Shown here piece after piece: positions 43,174 through 53,270 of a stretch of 64,000 nt of DNA (positions are counted from its first letter, which is position 1; each line of letters starts with the position of its first letter). Position numbers and translations under genes: made by a program. The notes under the pieces are model-generated. The model was not told where the DNA came from. It saw only the letters and a list, made by a program, of their open reading frames with translations, and made no database searches. The stretch comes from Oscillospiraceae bacterium (GTDB lineage Bacteria; Bacillota; Clostridia; Oscillospirales; CAG-272). The stretch lies in NCBI GenBank assembly GCA_015064855.1, contig SVRK01000004.1, positions 1 through 64,000 on the forward strand. The letters are read 5' to 3'.

Positions 43174-44040
43174 TTATTGCTTTTTTGGAGCTCTTTTTTT
43201 GTTTTCACAGGTGATAACAATTTTACGGTTATCATCATAGCCAACAGAATGAGTTGACACACCCTCGATTGCTTGAATCTCTGAGTGGATAATCATTCTT
43301 TCATATGGATTCATTGGCTCAAGGAGAACATTTCTTTGATATTTAAGAGCCTTGGAAGCCATTCTTCTTGCTAGCGCGCGAAGGGTTTGCTCTCTCTTTT
43401 CTCTGTAATTTTCAATATCGATAATTACCTTTACATACTCCTTGTGGTCGCCCTCGCTTTTACGAGCTAAGCAAAGGTTTGAAAGATATTGGAGTGCGTC
43501 AAGCATTTCTCCTCTGTGACCGATAAGGTTAGCAGCGCCCTCGCCCTCAATAGTGATAAGACGAGAAACAAATCCCTTTTCGTTTACTGTTAAGTCGCCC
43601 TTAACCTCACAGTTAAATCCGATATCCTTAATAAATCCCTTTAAGAAATTGATTGCAAGTGTCTTTTCTTCAACTGTTACGTTGATGCTTTCTTCCTTTT
43701 CTTGCATTGTGGGTGCCTTTGGTGCTTCCACCTTTTTCTCAACCCTTGGCTCTGTCTTTGGAGCTTTATTTTGTTGCTTTGGTTGTTCCTTTTGAACCTT
43801 ATTTTGTGGCTTTTCTTGAGGTTTTGGCTTATCCTGTGTCTGTTTTTTAGGTTTTATCTCCGGTTTGCCATCATCAACTATAACCTTGATTTCAGCAAGA
43901 ACCCTGCCAATTCCCATAAAGCCCTTTTTACCCGAGTTTATAACCTCGATTGAGATTTCGCCCAAGGAAGAATATATGTCATTCGCCTTTGCGTATGCTT
44001 CTTCCACTGTTTTAGCTTGTAGTGTAAATTCGCTTTTCAT
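43174..44040 (-). CDS. khpB: RNA-binding protein KhpB (Jag/EloR)
   Basis: The 288-residue protein has a Jag-N domain (1-50, with GKKGFMGIGRVLAEI), a Lys/Gln/Pro-rich linker (about 55-110), a KH domain (135-215, with LIGHRGEMLDALQYL) and an R3H domain at the C-terminus (RREQTLRALARRMA..). With KhpA it binds RNA and links cell elongation to division in Bacillota. It is the last gene of the rpmH cluster, 26 bp after yidC. Confidence 0.95.
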   Translation of the reverse strand: MKSEFTLQAKTVEEAYAKANDIYSSLGEISIEVINSGKKGFMGIGRVLAEIKVIVDDGKPEIKPKKQTQDKPKPQEKPQNKVQKEQPKQQNKAPKTEPRVEKKVEAPKAPTMQEKEESINVTVEEKTLAINFLKGFIKDIGFNCEVKGDLTVNEKGFVSRLITIEGEGAANLIGHRGEMLDALQYLSNLCLARKSEGDHKEYVKVIIDIENYREKREQTLRALARRMASKALKYQRNVLLEPMNPYERMIIHSEIQAIEGVSTHSVGYDDNRKIVITCENKKRAPKKQ

Positions 44041-44066
44041 TTTATTAAATTTTCCTTATATATATA

Positions 44067-45158
44067 TTAGTCTTCGTCGTCATCAATATGGTGTAACGAA
44101 CGGATGCCCTTTTCCTCTAGCTCTTGCGTTGGCAGTTGGAAAAGTCTTTTCTTCTTTGGATTTGATTGTTGCTTTGCTTCCTTCATTTCCTTTTCTATGC
44201 GCTTCAAATCCTCGTCTGTATATTTAGGGAATTTAAAGAATCTGGATAGAATGAACTGCTGTAGCATTGCAAGTAGTGTTCTGAAAATCCAGTAAACACC
44301 GATTGCAGCCGGAAAGCTAAATGTGAAGAAGAAGGTCATGAGTGGCATAACAAGCATCATAATCTTCATTGAGCTCATCATTCCACCCGCTTGCTGATTT
44401 GCATATGGGTCTTGATATGAAAGCTTCTTTGAAACAAATTGTGAAAGATAGGTAAGACCTAAGTTCACAAGTGGAATAAAGATTAAGAACCAAAGTCCAC
44501 CAAAATCGCCAAACAAATCAAATGGCGCGTGACCTAATGTTTCTGGCACGTTTGCAAACTTCAATCCATCAAAGCCACCTTCAGCCAAGTGCTTTAACTC
44601 GTGCATAGCCGCACCAGCCGCATCTGAATCAATAACAAAATCGCCCTTGCTGTTCTTGAACGCGCTAATTACGTTATCAACCTCTTGAAGTGACATTGAT
44701 GAAAGCTTTTGAGAAATGTTAATTTGTGCGCCGGAATTTGGAATATCGTCAAACACGTGTTGGAAACAAGTAACTATTGTCTTACACGCACTCTCTGAAA
44801 GACCTGTGATATATTGTAGTGGGTTAACAACCACTCTGTATATTGGGAAAATGAGAATGAGCTGCAAGAGCATAGGAAGGCAACCCTTCATTGGATTATA
44901 TCCTTCTCTTTGTTGAAGCTCCATTATCTCGTTTTGCATTTTTTGCATAGTTGCACGGTCGTTTCTGCCTGCGTACTTTTTACGGATGATATACTCCATA
45001 GGACGCATTTTTGCTTGCTTTACCATGTTCTTTTGCTGAATAACGCCAAATGGACAGAGCAAAATTTGCATAAGTAGAGCAAATAGCAAAATAGCAAAAA
45101 CGTAGTTGGGTACTAGAAAATTGCAAAATTCCAATACTTTACCGAAAATATATGCCAT
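44067..45158 (-). CDS. yidC: Membrane protein insertase YidC/OxaA
   Basis: The 363-residue insertase has the 60KD_IMP core: helices at about 12-35, 88-110, 225-245 and 270-310, with a cytoplasmic loop holding MVKQAKMRPMEYIIRKKYAGR and GCLPMLLQLILIFPIYRVV. A long extra insertion between the first and second halves (about 130-215) is external. The tail is Lys-rich, as often seen. AGGAG site. It is encoded between yidD and khpB in the usual order. Confidence 0.95.
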   Translation of the reverse strand: MAYIFGKVLEFCNFLVPNYVFAILLFALLMQILLCPFGVIQQKNMVKQAKMRPMEYIIRKKYAGRNDRATMQKMQNEIMELQQREGYNPMKGCLPMLLQLILIFPIYRVVVNPLQYITGLSESACKTIVTCFQHVFDDIPNSGAQINISQKLSSMSLQEVDNVISAFKNSKGDFVIDSDAAGAAMHELKHLAEGGFDGLKFANVPETLGHAPFDLFGDFGGLWFLIFIPLVNLGLTYLSQFVSKKLSYQDPYANQQAGGMMSSMKIMMLVMPLMTFFFTFSFPAAIGVYWIFRTLLAMLQQFILSRFFKFPKYTDEDLKRIEKEMKEAKQQSNPKKKRLFQLPTQELEEKGIRSLHHIDDDED

Positions 45159-45175
45159 AATTTATTTTCTCCTGG

Positions 45176-45412
45176 TTATTTTTGTCTTTTAAAGGTAAAT
45201 TTCTCGGGCACAGGGTCGTATCCCCCTCGACAAAACGGATTGCATCTAAGCAATCTATACGCGCCAAGGAGCGTACCTCTTATTGCGCCAAATCTACCTA
45301 TCGCCTCCATTGCATATTCCGAGCAGGTCGGAGTGAACCGACAAGACGGTGGCAATATAGGCGAAATTACTTTTTTATAGCCTTTTAATAAAAAAATTAA
45401 AATTCTTTTCAT
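45176..45412 (-). CDS. yidD: Membrane protein insertion efficiency factor YidD
   Basis: The 78-residue protein has the conserved core [35 protein letters not shown], then [13 protein letters not shown]. Three Cys and an amphipathic N-terminus are usual. It assists YidC-dependent insertion. The start overlaps the end of rnpA by 4 bp. Confidence 0.96.
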   Translation of the reverse strand: MKRILIFLLKGYKKVISPILPPSCRFTPTCSEYAMEAIGRFGAIRGTLLGAYRLLRCNPFCRGGYDPVPEKFTFKRQK

Positions 45413-45786
45413 AAGTTAATGAGTTGAAGAGTCATAAATGCTCTTTCAATATCTAGCGATATATTATCGCTCTTTGCCATAACCGCCGAGGGTCTGGCAA
45501 CAAGGACTATCAAATGTCCTTTTTTTATATCATATTTTCTTTCTACTTGTCTTAATCCCTCACGCAAAATTCTTTTGATACGATTTCTTATATGAGCCTT
45601 GCCGATTTTTTTCGACACAGTAAGTCCAATACGATTGACGTACTCCTTTTGTGGATTTGCAACCATTAGTTTTTTCGCTTTAAGGTCGCGCAATACGTAT
45701 ATAATTACGTTTCTTCCCACAAATTTTTGTCCCTTTGCGTAAGTTTTCGAGTATAAATGATTTTCACCGATTGCTATATGCTTCAT
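45409..45786 (-). CDS. rnpA: Ribonuclease P protein component
   Basis: I start at ATG 45786, with GGAGG 8 bases upstream; longer in-frame starts lack a site. The 125-residue basic protein has the RnpA pattern [26 protein letters not shown]. It binds the RNase P RNA to mature tRNA 5' ends. It follows rpmH as in nearly all bacteria. Confidence 0.95.
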   Translation of the reverse strand: MKHIAIGENHLYSKTYAKGQKFVGRNVIIYVLRDLKAKKLMVANPQKEYVNRIGLTVSKKIGKAHIRNRIKRILREGLRQVERKYDIKKGHLIVLVARPSAVMAKSDNISLDIERAFMTLQLINL

Positions 45787-45923
45787 AACCGCTTCCTCCA
45801 TTTTGGCAATTTTTGCCTTGCAGGCTAGCTCCTGCACCTTTTTCCATCACGATTACTAAACGCTCTTGGCGTTAAAATACCGACTGTTCGGTTTTCTCCC
45901 ATTTAATTTGGGATAATGAAAAA

Positions 45924-45951
45924 TCGGGACTGACAATAGATGCAGTCCCGA
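45924..45951 (-). terminator. Attenuator-like hairpin between rpmH and rnpA
   Basis: On the minus strand TCGGGACTG (45951-45943), 10-base loop and CAGTCCCGA (45932-45924) are followed by a short T-run, so it could reduce read-through from rpmH to rnpA. Confidence 0.6.
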
Positions 45952-45972
45952 ATCTAAAGCATGCGCAATTAA

Positions 45973-46107
45973 TTAATAAGTAAGTCTTGCTCTGCCTTTA
46001 GCGCGTCTTCTTTTCAAAACTTTTCTGCCGTCAGCTGTTCTCATTCTCTTTCTGAAGCCGTGCTCTTTTTTTCTTTGACGTTTCTTTGGTTGGTAAGTTC
46101 TTAACAT
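45973..46107 (-). CDS. rpmH: 50S ribosomal protein L34
   Basis: The 44-residue protein starts [20 protein letters not shown] and ends [11 protein letters not shown], the typical L34 sequence. AGGAGG lies upstream of the ATG at 46107, and a consensus promoter at 46195-46223. It heads the rpmH-rnpA-yidD-yidC-khpB cluster. Confidence 0.98.
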   Translation of the reverse strand: MLRTYQPKKRQRKKEHGFRKRMRTADGRKVLKRRRAKGRARLTY

Positions 46108-46194
46108 GATAGCACCTCCTTATTTCAAATTGGAAGTCGTATTTACATACGCAATCTGAAAATTGTTATCTCGATTGATTTTAAGACAAGTTAT

Positions 46195-46223
46195 ATTATA
46201 CACACCTAATATAGGTTTGTCAA
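46195..46223 (-). promoter_or_regulatory. Promoter of the rpmH cluster
   Basis: TTGACA (46223-46218), 17-bp spacer, TATAAT (46200-46195). Confidence 0.9.
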
Positions 46224-46290
46224 GTATTTTTTTCGGCAAATGTAGTTTTTCATTTGCCAGCTTTTGAAAAACGCAACAAAATCAAGTCCG

Positions 46291-48318
46291 TTATCTTCTC
46301 GGCTTTTTTGCATTTTTCCCCGAGGAGTGTACGTTTTTTGTATTTTTCAAGCTCTTTGACGCACCTTTTCCTAACGTCTTGCTTTTTGTCAAATTTGTTT
46401 TGGTTTTTGCTCCATTTTTGGAGTTTTTAGCATTTTTGGGGGTGTTTTTTGCTCCCTTCGAGGTTTTTTTGTCTGCACCCTTTGTGTTTTTAGTGCTTGC
46501 GGCTTGACTTGCGCCAACCCTCATATCCGGCTTTACCAAGCAATTAGCGCCGAAGCCTATCAAATCCTCTCGACCGGCTAAAGTAAGAGCCTCACGCACC
46601 AAATTCCTATTTTCAGGCTTTTTGTATTGTAAAAGTGCGCGTTGCATTAATTTTTCCCTATAATCATCGGGTGCATACACGCTTTTTCCATCTAGTGGAT
46701 TTATTCCCGTGTAATACATAACTGTCGAAGCTGTTCCGGGGGTTGGATAAAAGTCCTGCACCTGTTCCGGGTTCAGTCCAAGCTCCTTTAAGTAAAGTGA
46801 AAGCTCAACCGCGTCACACATTGTGCTTCCGGGGTGAGATGACATAAGATAAGGAACTAAATACTGCTCTAAATTATATTCCTTACAAAGCGTAAAGTAT
46901 TTTTCTCTAAATTTATCGTAAACCTTAACGTCTGGCTTGCCCATATGTCTTAATACGTTAGAGGAGCAATGCTCGGGTGCCACCTTTAGCTGTCCGCTAA
47001 CGTGGTCACGCACCAGCTTTCTAAAGAATGCATCACTCTTATCGTATATCATATAATCAAAACGAATTCCGGAGCGAATGAAGACCTTTTTCACCCTTGG
47101 AAGTGACTCAATTTGCTTTAGAAGCTCAATATATTCCGAGTGGTCAACCTCCAAATTCGGACACGGGGTCGGGGCTAGGCACTTTCTTTGGGTGCAAACA
47201 CCATCCTTCAATTGCTTTTTGCACGCAGGATATCTAAAGTTCGCTGTCGGTCCTCCAACATCGTGTATGTAGCCCTTGAAGTCCTTCATTTCGGTTATGA
47301 TTTTTGCTTCTCTTACTACGCTTTCTATACTGCGTGAGCGAACACTTCTGCCTTGATGAAACGCAAGAGCGCAGAAGTTACAGCCGCCGAAGCAGCCTCT
47401 GTTGTGCGTTATCGAAAACTTCACCTCGTTAATTGCGGGAACACCACCGTCCTTTTCGTAAACAGGGTGGTACGTTCTTACGTAAGGCAGCGCGTATACT
47501 TTATCGAGCTCCTCCCTCTCCAAAGGATATGCAGGGGGATTTTGGACAAGCTTTTTGTTGTCGTAATACTCAATAATAGCCTTTCCATTTATCGCATCTT
47601 GATTTTTATACTGAATGCCAAAGGCGCGCGCATATTCTTTTTTATCTTCTTTGATTTTGTTAAAATCAAATTCCGCACCGACAGGGAAATGAACCTCGTC
47701 ATCAAGCTTTGATAGATATACGCATCCACGCTCGGCTCTTATTTTCTTAATCGGCACGCCTCGGTCAAGCAGAGTTGCTAAACGCAAAATAATGCTCTCA
47801 CCCATTCCGTACGTCAAAATATCAGCGCGAGAATCGACCAAGATAGAGCGTCTGATTTTATTGTCCCAATAATCGTAGTGTGCAAAGCGACGAAGCGATG
47901 CCTCGAGTCCACCGATAATAATCGGCACGTCCCCATATGCCTCTCTTATCCTATTGCAGTAAACTATAACCGCACGGTCAGGACGTGCGCCCATTTTTCC
48001 GCCTGCCGAGTAGTAGTCGTACGAGCGTTTTTTCTTCGATGCAGTGTAGTGAGCAACCATTGAGTCAATATTTCCTGCGCTGACAAGAAAGCCAAGACGA
48101 GGCTTGCCAAAGCGCTTAAAATCGTCGCACGTTTTATAATCCGGTTGAGCAAGAAACGCAACTCTAAAGCCTGCATTTTCCAAAACTCTTGTTATAATTG
48201 CCGCGCCGAAGGATGGATGGTCAACATAAGCGTCACCATTTACGTAAACGAAATCGACCTCATCCCAACCACGGGCAAGGCATTCGTTTTTAGTTATAGG
48301 TAAAAACATATTTTCCAT
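46291..48318 (-). CDS. YgiQ-family radical SAM protein
   Basis: The 675-residue protein has an N-terminal YgiQ domain (about 1-280), the radical SAM cluster Cys309-x3-Cys313-x2-Cys316 in CFGGCNFC, and a C-terminal YgiQ region ending near 600. The last 70 residues form a Lys/Asn/Ser-rich tail ([13 protein letters not shown] and similar). YgiQ proteins are conserved iron-sulfur enzymes whose reaction is not established. The basic tail may hold RNA or DNA. It is alone between the rpmH and dnaB operons. Confidence 0.93.
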   Translation of the reverse strand: MENMFLPITKNECLARGWDEVDFVYVNGDAYVDHPSFGAAIITRVLENAGFRVAFLAQPDYKTCDDFKRFGKPRLGFLVSAGNIDSMVAHYTASKKKRSYDYYSAGGKMGARPDRAVIVYCNRIREAYGDVPIIIGGLEASLRRFAHYDYWDNKIRRSILVDSRADILTYGMGESIILRLATLLDRGVPIKKIRAERGCVYLSKLDDEVHFPVGAEFDFNKIKEDKKEYARAFGIQYKNQDAINGKAIIEYYDNKKLVQNPPAYPLEREELDKVYALPYVRTYHPVYEKDGGVPAINEVKFSITHNRGCFGGCNFCALAFHQGRSVRSRSIESVVREAKIITEMKDFKGYIHDVGGPTANFRYPACKKQLKDGVCTQRKCLAPTPCPNLEVDHSEYIELLKQIESLPRVKKVFIRSGIRFDYMIYDKSDAFFRKLVRDHVSGQLKVAPEHCSSNVLRHMGKPDVKVYDKFREKYFTLCKEYNLEQYLVPYLMSSHPGSTMCDAVELSLYLKELGLNPEQVQDFYPTPGTASTVMYYTGINPLDGKSVYAPDDYREKLMQRALLQYKKPENRNLVREALTLAGREDLIGFGANCLVKPDMRVGASQAASTKNTKGADKKTSKGAKNTPKNAKNSKNGAKTKTNLTKSKTLGKGASKSLKNTKNVHSSGKNAKKPRR

Positions 48319-48370
48319 ACCATTTCCTTTCTGTTTAGTCGTTTTATCAACACTGGGTGCAGTTTTTAAT

Positions 48371-48394
48371 ATAGCCTCCCATATGGAAGGCTAT
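48371..48394 (-). terminator. Weak hairpin after the gdpP-rplI-dnaB-DUF1292 operon
   Basis: ATAGCCTCCC (48371-48380), loop ATAT, GGAAGGCTAT (48385-48394), with one wobble pair on the minus strand. The following minus-strand sequence has only a short T run. Confidence 0.45.
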
Positions 48395-48398
48395 TATT

Positions 48399-48680
48399 TT
48401 ATTCCTCGTCGTAGTCTGCATCAAGCTCTGCCAAAACCTCGTTGGCAACAAGCTCATTGTCCACGTAAGTAAGGCAGTCTTGTTCTTCATCAATAAAGAA
48501 AACGTACGCCTCGCCCTCTTCTACGTTTTCATCAACCAAAACCGCATATGCACCGTGCTCGGTTTCAACAACGGCAAGCTGATTTAATTTGTAGGTTTTT
48601 CCATCCTCACCGGTAACCTCGATTGGATCGAAATTGTCTTCATCGAAAAGTTGATCGATGTATCTATCGTATTTTTTCAT
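48399..48680 (-). CDS. DUF1292 (YrzB-like) protein
   Basis: The start at ATG 48680 follows GAGGA and comes two bases after the dnaB stop. The 93-residue acidic protein has the DUF1292 pattern EVTGEDGKTYKLNQLAVVE and AYVFFIDEEQDCLTYVDNELVANEV. The family is widespread in Bacillota, usually next to mltG or mutS2, and has no known function. Here it is the last gene of the dnaB operon. Confidence 0.85.
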   Translation of the reverse strand: MKKYDRYIDQLFDEDNFDPIEVTGEDGKTYKLNQLAVVETEHGAYAVLVDENVEEGEAYVFFIDEEQDCLTYVDNELVANEVLAELDADYDEE

Positions 48681-48681
48681 A

Positions 48682-50019
48682 TTATTCCTCACTCATATTA
48701 GTTTCCAAGGATGAAAACTTTGTAAATTGACCAAGCCAGCTCATTTGAACCGTACCAAGCCCACCATGACGGTTTTTAGCAACGATAACGTCAACAAGAT
48801 TTGCCTTGTCGGGGTCGTTTCCATAATAGTCGCGTGACAAGAACACAACCATATCAGCATCCTGCTCAATAGAGCCGGAATCACGAAGGTCAGAGAGCAT
48901 CGGCTTTCTTTCCTTTTCCTTCTCCGTTCCACGAGAAAGCTGCGAGCAGGTGATAACAGGAACATTTAATTCCTTAGCTAAGATTTTAAGTCCTCTTGAA
49001 ATATCCGCTATTTCGTTAACACGTGAGCCGTCCTTACGTCCCTTTTCAGATTCCATAAGCTGGAGATAGTCAACAACTACAAGACCGAGGTTTTTTACAC
49101 GACGCAATTTTGCCTTCATAGCGGTTATTGAAATATTGGTTGTGTCATCAATATATATGTCAGTTTCGGACAAAATCGAGGACGCGTTGGCGATATTTTC
49201 CCAATCGCGTGGTTCAAGCTTGCCTGTACGGAGCTTGTGAGAATCAACCAAAGCCTCGGACGCAATAATTCTGGAAACTAACTGCTCGTTTGACATTTCG
49301 AGGGAGAAAATACAAACCGCTTTCTTTGATTTTTTAGCAATATTAGTCGCCAAATTCAAGCAAAACGACGTTTTACCTACACCTGGACGAGCGCCGACGA
49401 TAATAAGGTCGCCCTTACCGAATCCAACAACAACCTTATCAAGGTCGGAAAATTCGGTTTTTAAGCCCAAGGTTTCCTCTGCGCCTTCCTTTTGCAGCTC
49501 ACTTAAACGATTATACGTTTGAACTATAACGTCCTTAATGTGAACAAAATCTCTCTTTTCATTGTTTTGTGCGATTTCAAAAATTCTTTGCTCCGCGTAG
49601 TCAACAATATTTTCAACCTTATCGCCCTCGGAATATGCAGCCTTTTGGATTGAATCCGATGCATCAATAAGTCTTCTTAAAACGCTTTTATCAAAAACTA
49701 TTTTTGCGTAGTCCTTTGCGTTTGCACTGGTTGGAATTATATCAACTATCAGCTTTATATAAGAGCGCGCCGCACCCTCATCCTCATAAACACCGTTTGA
49801 AACAAGCGCATTAACAAGAGTAACAACGTCAAGAGGCTTGCTGTGAAACTTAAAGTCCAGCATAACACCATAAATTTCTCTATGAACCTCAAGATAAAAG
49901 TCCTCTGCCTTTACAATTTGCGCAACGTCATCAAAGCACTCGGGGTCAACGATAATTGAGCCCAAAACGCTCTGCTCGGCATCTATTGAATAAGGCATTT
50001 TCTTTTGTAAAATGTCCAT
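48682..50019 (-). CDS. dnaB: Replicative DNA helicase
   Basis: The 445-residue protein has an N-terminal primase-binding domain (1-110; SIDAEQSVLGSIIVDPE) and a RecA-like helicase domain with Walker A GARPGVGKTS, Walker B VVVDYLQLM and the arginine-finger region near the end. It unwinds DNA at the fork. Its start is adjacent to the stop of rplI, the usual order in Bacillota. No intein. Confidence 0.97.
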   Translation of the reverse strand: MDILQKKMPYSIDAEQSVLGSIIVDPECFDDVAQIVKAEDFYLEVHREIYGVMLDFKFHSKPLDVVTLVNALVSNGVYEDEGAARSYIKLIVDIIPTSANAKDYAKIVFDKSVLRRLIDASDSIQKAAYSEGDKVENIVDYAEQRIFEIAQNNEKRDFVHIKDVIVQTYNRLSELQKEGAEETLGLKTEFSDLDKVVVGFGKGDLIIVGARPGVGKTSFCLNLATNIAKKSKKAVCIFSLEMSNEQLVSRIIASEALVDSHKLRTGKLEPRDWENIANASSILSETDIYIDDTTNISITAMKAKLRRVKNLGLVVVDYLQLMESEKGRKDGSRVNEIADISRGLKILAKELNVPVITCSQLSRGTEKEKERKPMLSDLRDSGSIEQDADMVVFLSRDYYGNDPDKANLVDVIVAKNRHGGLGTVQMSWLGQFTKFSSLETNMSEE

Positions 50020-50466
50020 TTATTTCTCCTTAACGCTAACAGTAACCTTACCTGAAATTTCTTGGTAAAGCTTTACGTCTATTTTGTAAGAACCAAATGC
50101 TTTGATAGGAGCATCAAGCAAAATTTTTCTCTTATCTACGTCAACACCCGTTTGGCTCTTTAGCGCCTCTGCAATATCCTTTGCGGTAACTGCGCCGTAG
50201 AATCTGCCGTCTTGACCGCCTTCTGCCAAAACCGTAACTATCGTTTCGTTTAATTTTTCTGCCGTTTTCTTTGCGGCTTCTCTTTCAAGCTCTATTTTGT
50301 GAGCCTCAGAGCTCTTTTTATTTTTTATATCATTTATAGCCTTGGCATCAGCAGGGATTGCGAGCTTTTTAGGGAATAAAAAGTTTCTTGCATATCCCTC
50401 TGAAACCTCAACAATATCGTTCTTTTTGCCTTGTGCCTTAACATCCTGTAATAATACTACCTTCAT
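50020..50466 (-). CDS. rplI: 50S ribosomal protein L9
   Basis: With the ATG at 50466 (GGAGG upstream) the protein has 148 residues and starts [17 protein letters not shown], followed by [14 protein letters not shown], the L9 N-terminal domain. A long helix and a C-terminal domain ([13 protein letters not shown]) follow. The start overlaps the end of gdpP by one base. Confidence 0.97.
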   Translation of the reverse strand: MKVVLLQDVKAQGKKNDIVEVSEGYARNFLFPKKLAIPADAKAINDIKNKKSSEAHKIELEREAAKKTAEKLNETIVTVLAEGGQDGRFYGAVTAKDIAEALKSQTGVDVDKRKILLDAPIKAFGSYKIDVKLYQEISGKVTVSVKEK

Positions 50467-52468
50467 TTTATCCCTCCGGGTCAATATATTTGTCGATTGC
50501 TTTCTTTAATTCAACCAAAACGTCGGCAACCGTTGTGCTCTTAACCTGTGCACCTGCCGCCTCGAATCTACCGCCGCCCTTAAACCTTTCAAGTATGAGC
50601 TGAACGTTTATAGTTCCGTTTGAACGTGCGGAAATATGAACTGTGTTGTCAATTTGAACAAGCGTAAACGATGCAAAAACATCCTCAAGCTCAAGAAGAC
50701 TGTCGGCAACCTTTGCTGCAAGAATTTTATCCGTCAAGTCCTTGCCGTGTGCATTAAACGCTATTGCCATACAGTTACGATAAATCTCAATCTTTTCACC
50801 AAACGATGCATTTTTCTTATATTCGGCAATGCTTGTTTTGAAAAGGTCTTGAACGTTTTCATATGAAGCGCCGTTATCCTTTAAGAACATAGCCGCTGCG
50901 TGGGTCTTTGTACCTGCGTTCTTTTGGAAATTCTTTGTGTCAAGCAAAATGCCGGCGTAAAGAGCGTTTGCCTCTTGAATAAGAAGCGTTTGCATCGGCA
51001 ACGCCTGTTCAATAATTTCGGCAACTATTTCACTAGCACTGGATGCAGAGGTTTCGATATAAGAGATTATCGGCTCATTTTCAAACTCTGCAATTTGACG
51101 GTGGTGGTCGATAATGATTATATTATCAACCATCTTCGCAAGCTCCTTTGATTCAAACATATTGACGTTGTTTACGTCAACTACAATCAAAAGAGTTTCT
51201 GTGCGAACAAGGTCAAGTCCCTTGGATGCATCGACAAAAACATTTCTATATTCATCGATGCCTTCAAAATCCTTAATCATTTTTACAGCATTGATGTTTT
51301 TAAAGTTGGTAACGATATTAACCTTCGCCCCGTGATATTTGGCAAAGCGCGCAATACCTATTGACGCACCAAGCGCATCATAGTCAGGATAAGAGTGAGC
51401 CATAACTATAACGTTTGATGCTCTCCTTATTCGATTTTCAAGCTCGCCTGCAACAACGCGCGCACGCACCTTCGTTCTCTTTTGTACTGCGTTTGTCAAG
51501 CCTCCGTAGAAGTGAACCTCCTCCTCAAGCTTAACAACTGCTTGGTCACCACCGCGTTGAAGCGCCATATCAAGCGCCACATGGGCAAGCTTTTCCTTTT
51601 CAGCAAGGTCTGCATCAGTTTTCTTCGCAACACCGATAGAAAGTGTAACGGGAATACTTCCGCTACCTAAACGAATATCTCTAACCTTATTAAGAATAGA
51701 AAATTCGTCAGCCATAAATTTTTCAAGGTCTTCCATATTGAATATGAAAATATATTTGTCCTTCTCATATTCCTTCAAAATACCATTGACGCCCTCAGCC
51801 CACGAGCGAATAACTCTTTCAACCTTTGCGGCAGTTTCACGATAGTTTTCTTGTTCAAATTGTAAAAGTGCCTCTAGGTTGTCAACAACAATATAGGCAA
51901 CAATTTTATCCTTATTTTTCTTTAGCTCCTCAAGCTCGGCTTGTCTGGTTTTGTTGCGTAAGTAAAGAAGATAGTATCTTTCCTTTGATGCAAAGATTTC
52001 TGTTTCCTCAACGGAATAAACCTCGCCTTCAATGGTAACGTCCTCTTCCTTTTGCCTTTTTGTCATGGTTTCGTCCATAAACTTGTACTTGAAAATATCG
52101 TTTACGTCTGTACCCAATATCTTTTTTGTCGGCAAGCTCGTTGCAAAGCGGTTAGCCCAAATAATTTTGTGGTTTTCATCACACACAAGCGCCGGCTCCT
52201 TCGCATTGTAGATTTTATCATACATAGTTGCGTTAAGAAGCGGTCTTTTCTTTGCGAACTCTTCGATTTTGGATTTGCCCAACGAAACAAGAATAGCAAA
52301 AATTATTAATATAGCCAAATATAGGCAAACGCATGCGATGATAATTGGAATAAATTTGTCCGGAAATTTCCAAACCAAAACATATCCTGTACCCATTGTC
52401 ACAAGTGAAATCAATGGCAAAAGAAAGCCAAAAAAGACTTTAAGAAGTGTAAACTTTTTATTTTTCAT
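50466..52468 (-). CDS. gdpP: Cyclic-di-AMP phosphodiesterase GdpP
   Basis: The 666-residue protein has two N-terminal helices (about 8-30, 38-62), a PAS-like domain, a degenerate GGDEF domain (170-300), and DHH/DHHA1 domains with [22 protein letters not shown] and [12 protein letters not shown]. It lowers cellular c-di-AMP by hydrolysis to pApA. It is first in the gdpP-rplI-dnaB operon, and has the AGGAGG site and a promoter at 52515-52543. Confidence 0.95.
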
Positions 52469-52514
52469 AAGAAATCCTCCTTTAAAGAGCTTATAAAACT
52501 TACAAATATATTAT

Positions 52515-52543
52515 ATTATAGCAGAATTTTATTATTTTGTAAA
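52515..52543 (-). promoter_or_regulatory. Promoter of the gdpP operon
   Basis: TTTACA (52543-52538), 17-bp spacer, TATAAT (52520-52515). Confidence 0.8.
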
Positions 52544-52632
52544 GTATTTTATAATTTAATAATATTTTATTATTGCATATGTGCATTTTTTATGTTATAC
52601 TTTAGTAAACTTTAAGAATTTGAAGGAGCATT

Positions 52633-53265
52633 ATGGCTAACATATTTGACTTATTTAAAAAAATCGAACAAAAAGAGCCGTCGGCTCCAATAACCCACAT
52701 CATTGTTGGACTTGGCAACCCCGGTGAAAAGTACACCTTTACTAGACATAACGCAGGCTTTTTGATGGTGGATTATCTTGCCGAAAAGCTTGGCTTTAAG
52801 TGTGACAGGTTAAAATTCAAAGCGCTTTGCGGTGAGGTGACAATAAACGGCGTGCGCGCACTTGTTATGAAGCCGCAAACCTTTATGAACGCATCCGGTG
52901 AGGCGGTTGCAGAGGCATCTAAATTTTATAAAATCGCGCCGGAAAATATAATTGTTATTTCCGACGATGCATCATTCGATGTTGGCAAGCTCCGCATCCG
53001 CAAAAACGGCAGTGCAGGGGGGCACAACGGACTAAAAAGTGTCATAGAGTGTCTAAATTCCGACAAATTTCCTCGCATAAAGCTTGGTGTTGGTCAAAAG
53101 CCAAACCCCGATTATGATATTGCAGATTGGGTGCTTGCGCGCTTCCCAAAGGAGGCAGAGCCGACGTTTTTCTCAGTGCTCGAATTATCTCCCGATATTC
53201 TTTCCTTGATGCTGACGGGAAAAACAGAAAAAGCAATGTGCGATTATAACGGTATTTCAAAGTAG
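52633..53265 (+). CDS. pth: Peptidyl-tRNA hydrolase
   Basis: The 210-residue protein has an N-terminal extension of about 20 residues, then IIVGLGNPGEKYTFTRHNAGF with the catalytic His39, KPQTFMNASGEAV and GSAGGHNGLKS. It frees tRNA from drop-off peptides. GAAGGAG precedes the ATG. It is 5 bp upstream of mfd; the order pth-mfd is common in Bacillota. Confidence 0.97.
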   Translation: MANIFDLFKKIEQKEPSAPITHIIVGLGNPGEKYTFTRHNAGFLMVDYLAEKLGFKCDRLKFKALCGEVTINGVRALVMKPQTFMNASGEAVAEASKFYKIAPENIIVISDDASFDVGKLRIRKNGSAGGHNGLKSVIECLNSDKFPRIKLGVGQKPNPDYDIADWVLARFPKEAEPTFFSVLELSPDILSLMLTGKTEKAMCDYNGISK

Positions 53266-53270
53266 GTATT

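Noticed and set aside
46108..46290. Replication origin next to rpmH
   Set aside because: No TTATCCACA-type DnaA boxes are seen and dnaA is not adjacent.
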